This document shows positions 29,462 to 36,885 of a stretch of DNA of 39,909 nucleotides, piece by piece (within the stretch, counting starts at the first letter, position 1; each line of letters starts with the position of its first letter). Location: contig JADGRP010000069.1 of the NCBI GenBank assembly GCA_017880805.1, forward strand, positions 1-39,909. Direction: 5' to 3'. The position numbers and the translations under genes are program-made. Under the pieces are notes generated by a model. That model searched no databases and had not been told where the DNA came from. It saw only the letters and a program-made list of their open reading frames with translations. This DNA is from Burkholderiales bacterium (GTDB lineage: Bacteria > Pseudomonadota > Gammaproteobacteria > Burkholderiales > Casimicrobiaceae).

Positions 29462-30533
29462 ATGCCCGCAGGTCGCTGGGAAGGAGCGACTCCGAGCGCT
29501 CCTTGTATTCGCGGCGGAAAGCAGTGAGCTCCCGGGCCGCATCTTCGTTCTTGCCCTCGGCGATCAAGCGCCGGATGCGCTTGATCCATTCGTCCGGCGC
29601 AAGCGGCGCCGAATCCTTGCGATGTTCAGAGCTGATCTTGTCCGCCCCGCCAGCGGTGACTTTTCCCAACGCACTGGCGTCCTTGGCTGGCGGTGGCTCC
29701 GCGTTGCCGGCGCCGTTGCGCGCGATGTTGCCAGCGCTGTTGCCAAATGAGGCGCCAGTCTCCGGAGACTGCGCGGCGAGCTTGCGCGCGGCGATCGCTG
29801 GAGCGGCGCCAGGTGCGGGTGTTGCGGCGGCCATCGGTGGGGACACGTTGCTGGCGACCCTATCGGCCGGCATCGGAGTGGCGGGAAATGGCTGGAGCTC
29901 GTTGCGCGGCGCTGACGCGGCGGGCGGACTCGAGACGGCAGGACTCTGGCGCGCAGCGGATGACGCCGCGGCGAGCTCGGTCTTCTGCTTTAAGGCCTGG
30001 TCGCGTTCGGGCGCTTCCTCCAGGCGTTGCCGCGACGTCTGATCGACGGCAAGCGCTTTTTTCGTCTGAAACTGTTCATTGGGCGCGGCGACGAAGCTGT
30101 CGGATCGGCCGCCGGCACCCACGTCGCGTTTTTTTTCGTCGGACGCACCTGGGCGCTGTTCTTTGGCCGTCGTTTGGCCCGCGTCGCGCGGCACTTCAGG
30201 GAGAGCCGCAGCGGCCGTCTCGCGTTGCGCTCCGTTGGCCATCGGCTTTTCGGTTTCAGCCTTGGCGCTGCGCGGCGGGGCATCCATTGTCGCCGGGAAC
30301 GTCGCCGGCGTCACCTGTTCGGGCGGCGTCATCTGGACGATGCTTACGGCGACAGCCGCCACGGTCGCTGCGGCGGCAAGCGGCCACCAACGCGGCGCCG
30401 CGCGGAAGCCACCGGGCTTTGCGCCAACCTCTCGCCTGGCGGCGGCGCGGATCGCGTCGTCGAGCACCGCTGGCGGCTGCTCGGCGCTCGCGGCGCGCCA
30501 GGTCGCGCTGAGCTCGGGGTCGATCTCGCTCAT
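29451..30533 (-). CDS. Putative anti-sigma factor, single-pass membrane protein
   Basis: A 360-residue protein directly downstream of an ECF sigma gene (29-bp gap). Residues 1-45 are a cytoplasmic helical region (ATWRAASAEQPPAVLDDAIR). One membrane helix lies at about 48-66 (WWPLAAAATVAAVAVSIV). Residues ~70-300 are low-complexity Ala/Pro/Lys/Glu. The C-terminal ~50 residues (APDEWIKRIRRLIAEGKNED on) look like a short folded helical domain. There is no zinc-binding HxxxCxxC motif, so it is not a ZAS-type anti-sigma by eye. Context and topology suggest sigma control; this is inference. Confidence 0.65.
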   Translation of the reverse strand: MSEIDPELSATWRAASAEQPPAVLDDAIRAAARREVGAKPGGFRAAPRWWPLAAAATVAAVAVSIVQMTPPEQVTPATFPATMDAPPRSAKAETEKPMANGAQRETAAAALPEVPRDAGQTTAKEQRPGASDEKKRDVGAGGRSDSFVAAPNEQFQTKKALAVDQTSRQRLEEAPERDQALKQKTELAAASSAARQSPAVSSPPAASAPRNELQPFPATPMPADRVASNVSPPMAAATPAPGAAPAIAARKLAAQSPETGASFGNSAGNIARNGAGNAEPPPAKDASALGKVTAGGADKISSEHRKDSAPLAPDEWIKRIRRLIAEGKNEDAARELTAFRREYKERSESLLPSDLRAFRQ

Positions 30534-30562
30534 GACGTGCTCATTGCTCGCTCATGTTGCAC

Positions 30563-31150
30563 TCAGTTTTCAACAGTACGCAAATCGGACAGGTCGTTGC
30601 GCAATTTGTTTACCGCGTAACGCAACCTGCTCTTGACCGTCTCCACGCCGACGCCGGTCAACTCGGCAATCTCATTGAGCGAGAGTCCCGCCTCCTGCTG
30701 CAAGAGGAAGGCATCGCGCTGCGGCGGCGGCAACGATGCGACCGCGCCTTTCAGGCGCTCGCCAAGCTGGCGATTTTCGGCGCGCATCTCCGGTTCCAGG
30801 CCGCGGCTGGCAGGGATCGCGGCGATCGCATCCTCCTGCGCCTCGTCATCGGCGGAGACAAGCGACACCTGGCCACTCGCGCGGTAGTGGTCGATCAAGC
30901 GATTGTGCGCGAGGCGATAGAGATACGTCGCGAATTTCGCTGTCGGCGTGTAGCTCGCGCGAGCACGGATCAGGTTCATCCACACGTCCTGGAAAAGTTC
31001 GTCGACCGCCACACCCTGGCGGCATTGGCGCAGCAGATAACGGTAGACGCCGCCTTTGTGGCGCGCGTAAAGAGCATCGAACGCGGCGGCGTCTCCGGCG
31101 GCGTAAGCGAGCATCAGGTCTTCGTCGCTGGTCGCGGCGGAGGCGGGCAT
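30563..31150 (-). CDS. ECF-family RNA polymerase sigma factor
   Basis: A 195-residue sigma-70-family protein with only regions 2 and 4, the ECF layout. Region 2 spans ~20-92 (FDALYARHKGGVYRYLLRQC, ELFQDVWMNLIRARASY, FATYLYRLAHNRLIDHYR). Region 4 spans ~132-188 (LPPPQRDAFLLQQEAGLSLN, EIAELTGVGVETVKSRLRYA). The linker is acidic. The start codon sits in a GC hairpin and only nine bases below a promoter-like -10. It lies between a conserved exported protein gene and a putative anti-sigma, so it may serve an envelope-stress response. Confidence 0.92.
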   Translation of the reverse strand: MPASAATSDEDLMLAYAAGDAAAFDALYARHKGGVYRYLLRQCRQGVAVDELFQDVWMNLIRARASYTPTAKFATYLYRLAHNRLIDHYRASGQVSLVSADDEAQEDAIAAIPASRGLEPEMRAENRQLGERLKGAVASLPPPQRDAFLLQQEAGLSLNEIAELTGVGVETVKSRLRYAVNKLRNDLSDLRTVEN

Positions 31151-31159
31151 GGCCCGCCC

Positions 31160-31188
31160 AGTATGCGAGCAGGCCCATGCAGTGGCAA
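31160..31188 (-). promoter_or_regulatory. Sigma-70-type promoter for the ECF sigma gene
   Basis: On the minus strand, TTGCCA (31188-31183) and CATACT (31165-31160) are separated by exactly 17 bases. The -10 ends nine bases before the ATG at 31150, predicting a leader of about two or three bases. Confidence 0.55.
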
Positions 31189-31217
31189 GCGTGGCCGCGT
31201 CGGGTCGGCCACGCTTG
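31186..31217 (-). terminator. Hairpin downstream of the exported-protein gene
   Basis: An 11-bp perfect inverted repeat (CAAGCGTGGCC at 31186-31196, GGCCACGCTTG at 31207-31217, loop 10) begins three bases past the stop of the upstream minus-strand gene. It has no T run, so it could be a weak terminator or an mRNA 3' stabiliser. Its distal arm overlaps the -35 of the sigma promoter. Confidence 0.5.
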
Positions 31218-31219
31218 TG

Positions 31220-32041
31220 TTAACGCGGCGGCGGCGCGAAGCGGCCCGCGTCGGGAAACGGCTCGGGCCGCGCCCTGGCGATCGGCGCCGTGCCGACCGG
31301 CACGCCCTGCGCGAGCAGATTCTCGTACGAGTCGTAGTAGATCGCGATCGTCTCGCTGGGCGTGTCGCTTGCGCGCTCGAAGTCGGTGTACTGCGCGTAC
31401 GAGGTTTCGCTTCGACCATACCCGGTGCCGACTTGCGACTTTCTTTGGGCCAGCGCTCCCGCGCCCGCCGCTTCGGGTGCCGGGGACGAAGGCGATGCCG
31501 CCCGATCGGCTTCGTCGCGCAGCGGCTGGTCGCGCCTTTCGAGCTTGCCTCCGAACTGCTGCATTACTGGAGGACGTGGCCGCTCGCGGAACACCGCGAC
31601 GCCAATGACGCCGACATTATCGGGACGGCCTGTCCGCGTCGCGTACGAATTGGCCAGCGTGGTAAAAAAGAACGCCGCCGTGCGCGACTGACTCGTGCGC
31701 CAGCCGGCGATGTCGAAACTCGAGTGGGCGTTGAGCACGTAACCCGTCTGTGCCGGTGATGCGGTGTCGCCGCTGATCACGTTCACTCCATCGACGCTCA
31801 TCACCGCCAGCGTGCGCTCGCCGCCGTCGTTGCGCACGCGAATCGCGTATTCGTTGCCGGGCTTGCCGACTACGTAGCGGCGGCCCTCATGGGTATAGAT
31901 CGGCAGCACCCGGCCATCGGTGCGATCGATGATGTCGACGCTGACCCGTTCAGTCGGCCAGCGCGCTTCCGCGGCGCCGGCCACGGCCATGGTGCCAATC
32001 GCCGCAACGATCGCCACTCCGTATTTCCACTTTGCTTGCAT
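31220..32041 (-). CDS. Conserved exported protein of unknown function
   Basis: A 273-residue protein with a signal peptide (hydrophobic ~8-24, cleavage near AEA). The conserved core includes RVLPIYTHEGRRYVVGKPGN, IRVRNDGGERTLAVMSVDGV, GYVLNAHSSFDIAGWRTSQS and NVGVIGVAVFRER. This pattern recurs, as I recall it, in betaproteobacterial proteins found next to ECF sigma genes. Residues ~165-215 are low complexity. No catalytic motif is seen. AAAGGGGC before the ATG supports the start at 32041. It reads toward the sigma gene and could be a regulon member or partner; that is inference. Confidence 0.75.
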   Translation of the reverse strand: MQAKWKYGVAIVAAIGTMAVAGAAEARWPTERVSVDIIDRTDGRVLPIYTHEGRRYVVGKPGNEYAIRVRNDGGERTLAVMSVDGVNVISGDTASPAQTGYVLNAHSSFDIAGWRTSQSRTAAFFFTTLANSYATRTGRPDNVGVIGVAVFRERPRPPVMQQFGGKLERRDQPLRDEADRAASPSSPAPEAAGAGALAQRKSQVGTGYGRSETSYAQYTDFERASDTPSETIAIYYDSYENLLAQGVPVGTAPIARARPEPFPDAGRFAPPPR

Positions 32042-32135
32042 GGTTTGCCCCTTTGATCGCGACAAGAACGTCGCTCACAAGCTATTAACGGCCGGGTGGC
32101 GCGACCGGGGTTACGCAAGGGAAATAAGGGGCCCA

Positions 32136-32144
32136 TGCGATAAT
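32136..32144 (+). promoter_or_regulatory. Extended -10 element for the YeeE/YedE gene
   Basis: TGCGATAAT ends six bases before the GTG start at 32151, so transcription would begin at or very near the start codon. It is identical to the element before ettA. Confidence 0.5.
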
Positions 32145-32150
32145 TGCCCG

Positions 32151-33263
32151 GTGCCGGACGTCAATCATCTGTCGGGTGAAGTTGCCTGGCTTGCCTTCGC
32201 GCTTGCAGGTGTTTTCGGCGCCGTCGCCAACCGCGCCAATTTCTGCACCATGGGAGCGATCACCGATGCCGTTCTCGTCGGCGACTGGCGGCGCATGCGC
32301 ATGTGGCTTCTGGCGATCGCGGTCGCGATCGCTGGCGCGACTTGGCTCGAAGGCGCGGGAACGGTGGATCTTTCAAAGTCGATCTACACCGCAGCCAAGG
32401 TGTCCTGGCTGTCACACATCGTCGGCGGCTTGCTGTTCGGATTCGGCATGACGCTCGCGTCGGGTTGCGGCAGCAAGACGCTGATCCGGCTCGGGAGCGG
32501 CAATCTCAAATCGCTGATCGTGCTGATCGTGCTCGGAATTTCCGCGTACATGACACTGAAGGGCTTGTTCGCCGTCTGGCGGGTCAATGCGCTCGACGGA
32601 TTCCGTTTCGATATTGCGACGCTGGGAGCATCTCGCTCGGACCTGCCCAGTATCGTGACGGCAATGATCGGCAGTGGCGCCCTGGTCAAGATCGGTTTGC
32701 CACTCTTGATTGCGGCGATTTTCGCGCTTTGGGCGTTCGGCAGCCGCGATTTCCGCGCCAGCCACGAAATGATCGTCGGTGGCGTGGTCATCGGCGCGGT
32801 GATCGTCGGCGGTTGGTACGTTACCGGACATATCGGCCACCTTGCGGAAGATCCCCGCACCCTCGAGGAAGCATTCCTGGCCACCAATTCGGGCAAGCCG
32901 GAATCGTTTTCGTTCGTCGCGCCGGTTGCCTCTCTCCTGGAGCTCCTTATGTTATGGAGCGATCAGACAAGGATCGTAACTTTCGGTATAGCTGGAGTAT
33001 TAGGTATGCTGGTGGGATCGGGCGCCATGGCGCTGGCGACGCAAACCTTCCGCTGGGAAGGCTTTGCGTCGGTCGAAGATCTCGTCAACCATATCGTCGG
33101 TGGAGTGTTAATGGGTTTTGGAGGCGTCACCGCGCTGGGCTGTACCATTGGACAGGGACTGACCGGCATGTCGACGCTGGCGATAGGATCGGTCATTGCC
33201 ACTTTGTCGATCGTGGCGGGCTGCGTGGCGGCATTGAAATACCAGTATTGGCGCACCGGATAG
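32151..33263 (+). CDS. YeeE/YedE-family sulfur transporter
   Basis: YeeE/YedE proteins (TsuA-like) bring thiosulfate or other sulfur compounds across the inner membrane using conserved cysteines. The 370-residue product has two homologous halves and about nine to ten helices. The key Cys motifs are ANRANFCTMGAITD near residue 28, TLASGCGSKTLIRLGSGN near ~105, and FGGVTALGCTIGQGLTGMS near ~328. The GTG start is chosen because homology begins at once (LAFALAGVFGAVANRANFC). No TusA/YeeD partner gene is adjacent. The exact substrate is not deducible. Confidence 0.88.
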   Translation: MPDVNHLSGEVAWLAFALAGVFGAVANRANFCTMGAITDAVLVGDWRRMRMWLLAIAVAIAGATWLEGAGTVDLSKSIYTAAKVSWLSHIVGGLLFGFGMTLASGCGSKTLIRLGSGNLKSLIVLIVLGISAYMTLKGLFAVWRVNALDGFRFDIATLGASRSDLPSIVTAMIGSGALVKIGLPLLIAAIFALWAFGSRDFRASHEMIVGGVVIGAVIVGGWYVTGHIGHLAEDPRTLEEAFLATNSGKPESFSFVAPVASLLELLMLWSDQTRIVTFGIAGVLGMLVGSGAMALATQTFRWEGFASVEDLVNHIVGGVLMGFGGVTALGCTIGQGLTGMSTLAIGSVIATLSIVAGCVAALKYQYWRTG

Positions 33264-33293
33264 GCGTCTCGGGTTGGGGTAAGAGGCAATGCA

Positions 33294-33725
33294 ATGATTG
33301 TTTATGATCTGATCTGTACGCATCAACACCGATTCGAGGGCTGGTTTGCCTCGGCCGACGATTTCGCGCGCCAGAGCGAAGGTACGCTGGTGCGCTGCCC
33401 GATTTGCGACGACGCCTCGATCGAGCGCCGTCCTTCGGTGAATGTCCAGGTGGGCCGCGCGACGGTGCCCCTCGCCGAGCGGGAAAGTGCGCCCGTGGTC
33501 CAGATACAGGCGGAAGGCGAAGCGCTCAAGGCGCTGCGGCAGCTCATCGCGAGCAGCGATAACGTCGGCGCGGGCTTCGCCGAGGAAGCGCGCAAGATTC
33601 ACTACGAGGAAGTGCCGAAGCGCTCGATACGAGGTCAGGCGACGCGCGAGGAAGCGGCGGAATTGCGCGACGAAGGCATCGACTTCATGTCGCTGCCGAA
33701 CTTGCTTACACGCGACCTCAACTAG
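33294..33725 (+). CDS. DUF1178 family protein
   Basis: A 143-residue cytoplasmic protein of unknown function. The N-terminus MIVYDLICTHQHRFEGWFAS and VRCPICDDASIERRPS are typical of DUF1178; the Cys pair plus the earlier CxxxH may bind zinc. The C-terminus has IHYEEVPKRSIRGQATREEA and the family-like SLPNLL ending. It starts 31 bp after the transporter on the same strand, and tRNA-Lys follows after 40 bp. Confidence 0.9.
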   Translation: MIVYDLICTHQHRFEGWFASADDFARQSEGTLVRCPICDDASIERRPSVNVQVGRATVPLAERESAPVVQIQAEGEALKALRQLIASSDNVGAGFAEEARKIHYEEVPKRSIRGQATREEAAELRDEGIDFMSLPNLLTRDLN

Positions 33726-33747
33726 CGCAGCCGGGGCTGATTAGCTA

Positions 33748-33753
33748 TATAAT
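33748..33753 (+). promoter_or_regulatory. -10 element of tRNA-Lys(TTT)
   Basis: TATAAT lies 12 bases before the mature tRNA and is followed by CCGCGCC, a GC-rich discriminator typical of stringently controlled stable-RNA promoters. Confidence 0.6.
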
Positions 33754-33765
33754 CCGCGCCCCAGG

Positions 33766-33841
33766 GGGCCGTTAGCTCAGTTGGTAGAGCAGCGGACTTT
33801 TAATCCGTTGGTCACTGGTTCAAGTCCAGTACGGCCTACCA
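33766..33841 (+). tRNA. tRNA-Lys, anticodon TTT
   Basis: A complete 76-nt cloverleaf: acceptor GGGCCGT/ACGGCCT, D arm GCTC-AGTTGGTA-GAGC, anticodon arm GCGGA-CTTTTAA-TCCGT, T arm ACTGG-TTCAAGT-CCAGT, discriminator A and encoded CCA. The first acceptor pair is G1-U72 rather than G-C. Confidence 0.97.
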
Positions 33842-33939
33842 GTGGACGATGGACGCCCGATCAGGCCCAAAGTGCCTCGGCGGACTCGGCGGGGTTTGTG
33901 TCGGAACCCGTTGTCTCCCCTCCTCTCCAAGCTCCGCTC

Positions 33940-35220
33940 ATGTTCCCCATTGCAGAAATCATTCGTCGCCGGATTTGTCTCCTGAGTTGCCGCGTCAGTT
34001 GCCAAGTGTGCCTCGCGCTGCTGCTCCTCGCAGGGGGCGCCGTCACGGACGCTGCCGCGGATGGCAGAATTTGCACCAGCGACGACACCTTCGTGTTCGG
34101 CAACCGCGCGGTCGGCAGCAGCACCACGGCGAACGCGATGGTGTCCAATTGCGGCGATGCGCCGTGGTCATTTACCGACGTCAGTGTGCATCCGGCGACG
34201 GGTCCGGCATTTCAGGTGAGCGCTACCTGCACGACCGGATTGACGCTTGCACCCGGCGCGACATGCACCGTCAGCGTCCGCTTCGCGCCGACGACACCCG
34301 GACAGACGTCCGGAGGTTTGTGGCTGCACAACACCACTACCACGCCCGATCAGTTGATCACGTTCTACGGCCGCGGCGTCGACGGACAGAGCGGCAGCGC
34401 GTCGCTGGCATTCGTTCCTGCGAGCGCCGATTTCGGGACTCAGGCTGTTGGAAGCCAATCGATGCCGCTTGCCGTCGAGCTGCACAACCTGGGACCGGCG
34501 GCATTGACGCTGAGCGCAATGGTTCTCAACGGGCCCGAAGTCTACGACTTTGTCGCACTCAACAGCACATGCCAGCTCGGGGCGGCGATCGCGCCCGGAG
34601 ATTCGTGTCATATGTCGCTTTATTTCCGGCCGCTGGCGGCGGGTATCCGTCGCGGGAATCTGGTCATCGATTCGCCGCAGCTCGCGTCGTTGGCGATCAT
34701 GCAGATTTCCGGTGTGGCGACCACGACCCCGACGGCTGCGCCGACGGTCGACGTGATCGAGTTCTACAACATGGCCATGGATCATTACTTCATGAGCTCG
34801 CTGGCGCCGGACATCGACGCTCTGGATTCCGGCCATTTTCCGGGTTGGGCGCGCACCGGTCACACGTTCAAGGCCTATCCGCAGCCGGCGGCGGGGGCGA
34901 GCCCGGTGTGCCGCTTCTACATGCCCGCGCCTCAGGATTCGCATTTCTATTCCGCCTCCGCGTCAGAGTGCGCTCTCGTCGCGGCTAAGTATCCGACCTT
35001 CGTGTTCGAGGCGCCGGATGTGTTCTACATCGCTCTGCCGGACACGACGACCGGGGTCTGCCCATCGGGGACGGTCGCGGTCTTTCGTCTCTACAACAAC
35101 CGCGCCGATGCCAATCACCGCTATACGACCGATCCGCAAATCAAGGCGCAGATGATCAGTCAGGGCTACATCGCCGAAGGTTACGGATCGAGCGCGACAA
35201 TCATGTGCGCGCCGCAATAA
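33940..35220 (+). CDS. Secreted protein with ASH-type repeats and C-terminal DUF5648
   Basis: A 426-residue exported protein of unknown function. A signal peptide covers ~12-42 (several Cys, then LALLLLAGGAVTDAAA). Two immunoglobulin-like 'choice-of-anchor D'/ASH domains follow at ~45-150 (FVFGNRAVGSSTTANAMVSN, LAPGATCTVSVRFAPT) and ~155-262 (ADFGTQAVGSQSMPLAVELH, IAPGDSCHMSLYFRPL). The last ~150 residues are a DUF5648 module: VIEFYNMAMDHYFMSS, GHTFKAYPQP, VCRFYMPAPQDSHFYSASAS, AVFRLYNNRADANHRYTTD, rich in Tyr/Phe/His and likely carbohydrate- or surface-binding. ATG 33940 begins the signal peptide. Confidence 0.82.
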   Translation: MFPIAEIIRRRICLLSCRVSCQVCLALLLLAGGAVTDAAADGRICTSDDTFVFGNRAVGSSTTANAMVSNCGDAPWSFTDVSVHPATGPAFQVSATCTTGLTLAPGATCTVSVRFAPTTPGQTSGGLWLHNTTTTPDQLITFYGRGVDGQSGSASLAFVPASADFGTQAVGSQSMPLAVELHNLGPAALTLSAMVLNGPEVYDFVALNSTCQLGAAIAPGDSCHMSLYFRPLAAGIRRGNLVIDSPQLASLAIMQISGVATTTPTAAPTVDVIEFYNMAMDHYFMSSLAPDIDALDSGHFPGWARTGHTFKAYPQPAAGASPVCRFYMPAPQDSHFYSASASECALVAAKYPTFVFEAPDVFYIALPDTTTGVCPSGTVAVFRLYNNRADANHRYTTDPQIKAQMISQGYIAEGYGSSATIMCAPQ

Positions 35221-35322
35221 AGCGCCCATCGCCAGGTATTCCCATTCTCGAAGGTCACCCGCGTTGGATACACAAGAAGTAAGCGGCGCAAGGAAACCCA
35301 AGATCTCATTCTCGTCCTGCGC

Positions 35323-35811
35323 ATGATGCAGACCAAAAACGGCAAGGGCATGCACCGGCTGTTCGAGCTCGCCATTTTGGTCAAGGGCGTTGACGGAATC
35401 CTGGAGACATTGGGCGGTTTGCTGATTCTGTTCGTGCCGTTGCACTCGCTCGACACCTGGGTCCGATGGCTGGTGGCGCACGAGTTGATCGAGTCCCACG
35501 ATTGGCTCGCCGAAGCGGCGAGGCATCTGCTGGACAGCTTGTCACTCGACACCAAGCTTTTCGCCAGCATTTATCTGGTTGGTCATGGCCTGGCCAAGAT
35601 TTTTCTGGTCTACGCGCTGTGGCGAGAGAAGCTTTGGGCCTTTCCCCTCGCGCTGTGGTTCATTGCACTGTTCGTCGCCTATCAGCTTTACCGGTATACC
35701 CATACACACTCGATCGCGCTCCTGATCTTCGCGTTGCTCGATGTTTGCGTCTCCTGGTTCATCTGGCGCGAGTACCTGGTACGCAAAGCCGGTCTACAAG
35801 CCGCGAGGTGA
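35323..35811 (+). CDS. DUF2127 family membrane protein
   Basis: A 162-residue polytopic protein of unknown function. It starts with HRLFELAILVKGVDGILETL, matching the DUF2127 opening, and has four predicted helices at about 18-40, 81-99, 103-122 and 128-148. Conserved-looking residues include Lys21/Gly22/Glu28, the HGLAKIFLVYALWREKLWAF segment and YRYTHTHS. The start could be 35323, 35326 or 35350. It lies between the secreted DUF5648 gene (102 bp upstream) and tRNA-Lys(CTT), with no obvious partner. Confidence 0.83.
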   Translation: MMQTKNGKGMHRLFELAILVKGVDGILETLGGLLILFVPLHSLDTWVRWLVAHELIESHDWLAEAARHLLDSLSLDTKLFASIYLVGHGLAKIFLVYALWREKLWAFPLALWFIALFVAYQLYRYTHTHSIALLIFALLDVCVSWFIWREYLVRKAGLQAAR

Positions 35812-35843
35812 AACGAACCTAGGGGAACTCTGCCGAACTGAGG

Positions 35844-35873
35844 TTGCCCGCATTCGCTGCCGCCGCGTATAAT
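35844..35873 (+). promoter_or_regulatory. Promoter of tRNA-Lys(CTT)
   Basis: TTGCCC (35844-35849), an 18-bp spacer and TATAAT (35868-35873) form a good sigma-70 promoter, followed by the GC-rich discriminator TCGCGCC. The precursor would carry a ~50-nt 5' leader. Confidence 0.7.
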
Positions 35874-35931
35874 TCGCGCCTTCGCCCGGAATGTCTGCGG
35901 GTAATGCGCCGGTCCTGAAGTGCGTAGTCGC

Positions 35932-36007
35932 GGGTCGTTAGCTCAGCTGGTAGAGCAGCGGACTCTTAATCCGTTGGTCCGGGGTTCGATCCCCCGACGG
36001 CCTACCA
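35932..36007 (+). tRNA. tRNA-Lys, anticodon CTT
   Basis: A complete 76-nt cloverleaf: acceptor GGGTCGT/ACGGCCT (with G1-U72 and U4-G69 wobbles), D arm GCTC-AGCTGGTA-GAGC, anticodon arm GCGGA-CTCTTAA-TCCGT, T arm CGGGG-TTCGATC-CCCCG, then A and CCA. The integrase remnant 21 bp downstream suggests that its 3' end was once an attachment site. Confidence 0.97.
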
Positions 36008-36016
36008 AGAATGATC

Positions 36017-36051
36017 AAAGGGTTAGCTTAACCGCTGACCCTTTTTTCTTT
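36017..36051 (+). terminator. Rho-independent terminator of tRNA-Lys(CTT)
   Basis: AAAGGGTTAGC (36017-36027) pairs with GCTGACCCTTT (36034-36044) with one U-G, six-base loop, and T-rich tail. It overlaps the stop codon of the opposing integrase remnant. Confidence 0.85.
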
Positions 36052-36351
36052 TGGAACGTGACTAAGACGTGTCAATTCGATCACGTTCGTGTCACGGCCG
36101 CGTTCGATCCTGGCTGCCGCAACGGTAAAATGCTCCGTTCCAAACTTCGCGTAGCGGTCGACCATCAGGCGCGACTTCCAGCCGCCGAGGTCCTTAAGCT
36201 CGTCGCAGCTGGTACCGGACTGCCGATGCCATGACGCCCAGGTATGGCGCAAATCATGGAACCGAAAGTCCGTAATCGCGGCTTTGCCGATCGCGGTATG
36301 CCAAGCGCTGTTGCTCAATTCCCAGCGAATCGGCTGCCCACGAAAGGTAAA
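36028..36351 (-). pseudogene. Phage-type tyrosine integrase, C-terminal remnant
   Basis: About 108 codons of the catalytic domain of a tyrosine recombinase remain. Recognisable parts are FRGQPIRWELSNSAWHTAIG, FRFHDLRHTWASWHRQSGTS with the H-x-x-R-H box, DLGGWKS with the conserved Trp, and the nucleophile Tyr in MVDRYAKF. The N-terminal domain and the first catalytic Arg are missing. Reading upstream, the family-like sequence FTFRGQ stops exactly where a palindromic element begins (36352), so an insertion or deletion truncated the gene. It reads toward tRNA-Lys(CTT), as expected for an island integrated at that tRNA. Not functional as a recombinase. Confidence 0.85.
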
Positions 36352-36414
36352 GGGCGATTATCCGGTACTTGACGGACGCCCCGATCCAATCCGTCTAGTT
36401 CCGGATAATCGCCT
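36352..36414. repeat. 63-bp palindromic element bordering the integrase remnant
   Basis: Two 25-base arms (36352-36376 and 36390-36414) are inverted copies with three mismatches, sharing GCGATTATCCGG and GACGGA, around a 13-base centre. The size fits the joined ends of a lost insertion sequence, a small MITE-like element, or a recombinase site. I do not recognise the family. Confidence 0.75.
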
Positions 36415-36885
36415 CTCCCCGGAGTTCAATTTGGAACGGTGTGGAACAGCGCTGCCAAATTGGGCCTTCATGATGCGCTTTTTCCAAACGACGAGCCAGA
36501 TGAGGGCTGCCAGTCGTCAGACTGCATGCCGACGCAACAAGAGACAGAAGGCAGCAGGCGCGCGTTACCGGTACCGGGCGGGTCGCGTACTGGGACGTGA
36601 CCTACGTTCACACATCGCGCGCAGCTTTCGTCCGCACCTGGCGCGACGATCATCGTGAACGGGCAAGGGGAGCCGCCGGCCTGACGCTCTGAAGTCATCA
36701 ACACTGAAGAACCGGCCATGGTCTTGTCCAGGTGAAAGGGCTGGCTACCTGTGTCCGCTATCAGGAGACGCCCGTCCTGCTATCGGATGACGGGTTGTGG
36801 GCGCCTGGCGAGGCTCCTCGTCGTGCGTGACGGTGACATAATGCCTTCTAGCATCGGTCACAACTCGAACGATGGTGCCCTGACA
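36415..36885. other. No convincing gene; degenerate accessory DNA
   Basis: No open frame here resembles a protein I recognise, including the missing N-terminal integrase half. A small inverted repeat CAATTTGG/CCAAATTG lies near 36427-36461. CATAAT at ~36837-36842 could serve as a -10 for the next gene. Confidence 0.5.

Noticed and set aside
33766-36007. The two tRNA-Lys genes as direct repeats bounding a mobile block
   Set aside because: The shared sequence is explained by both being tRNA-Lys, and their anticodon and T arms differ; no integrase lies inside the block.
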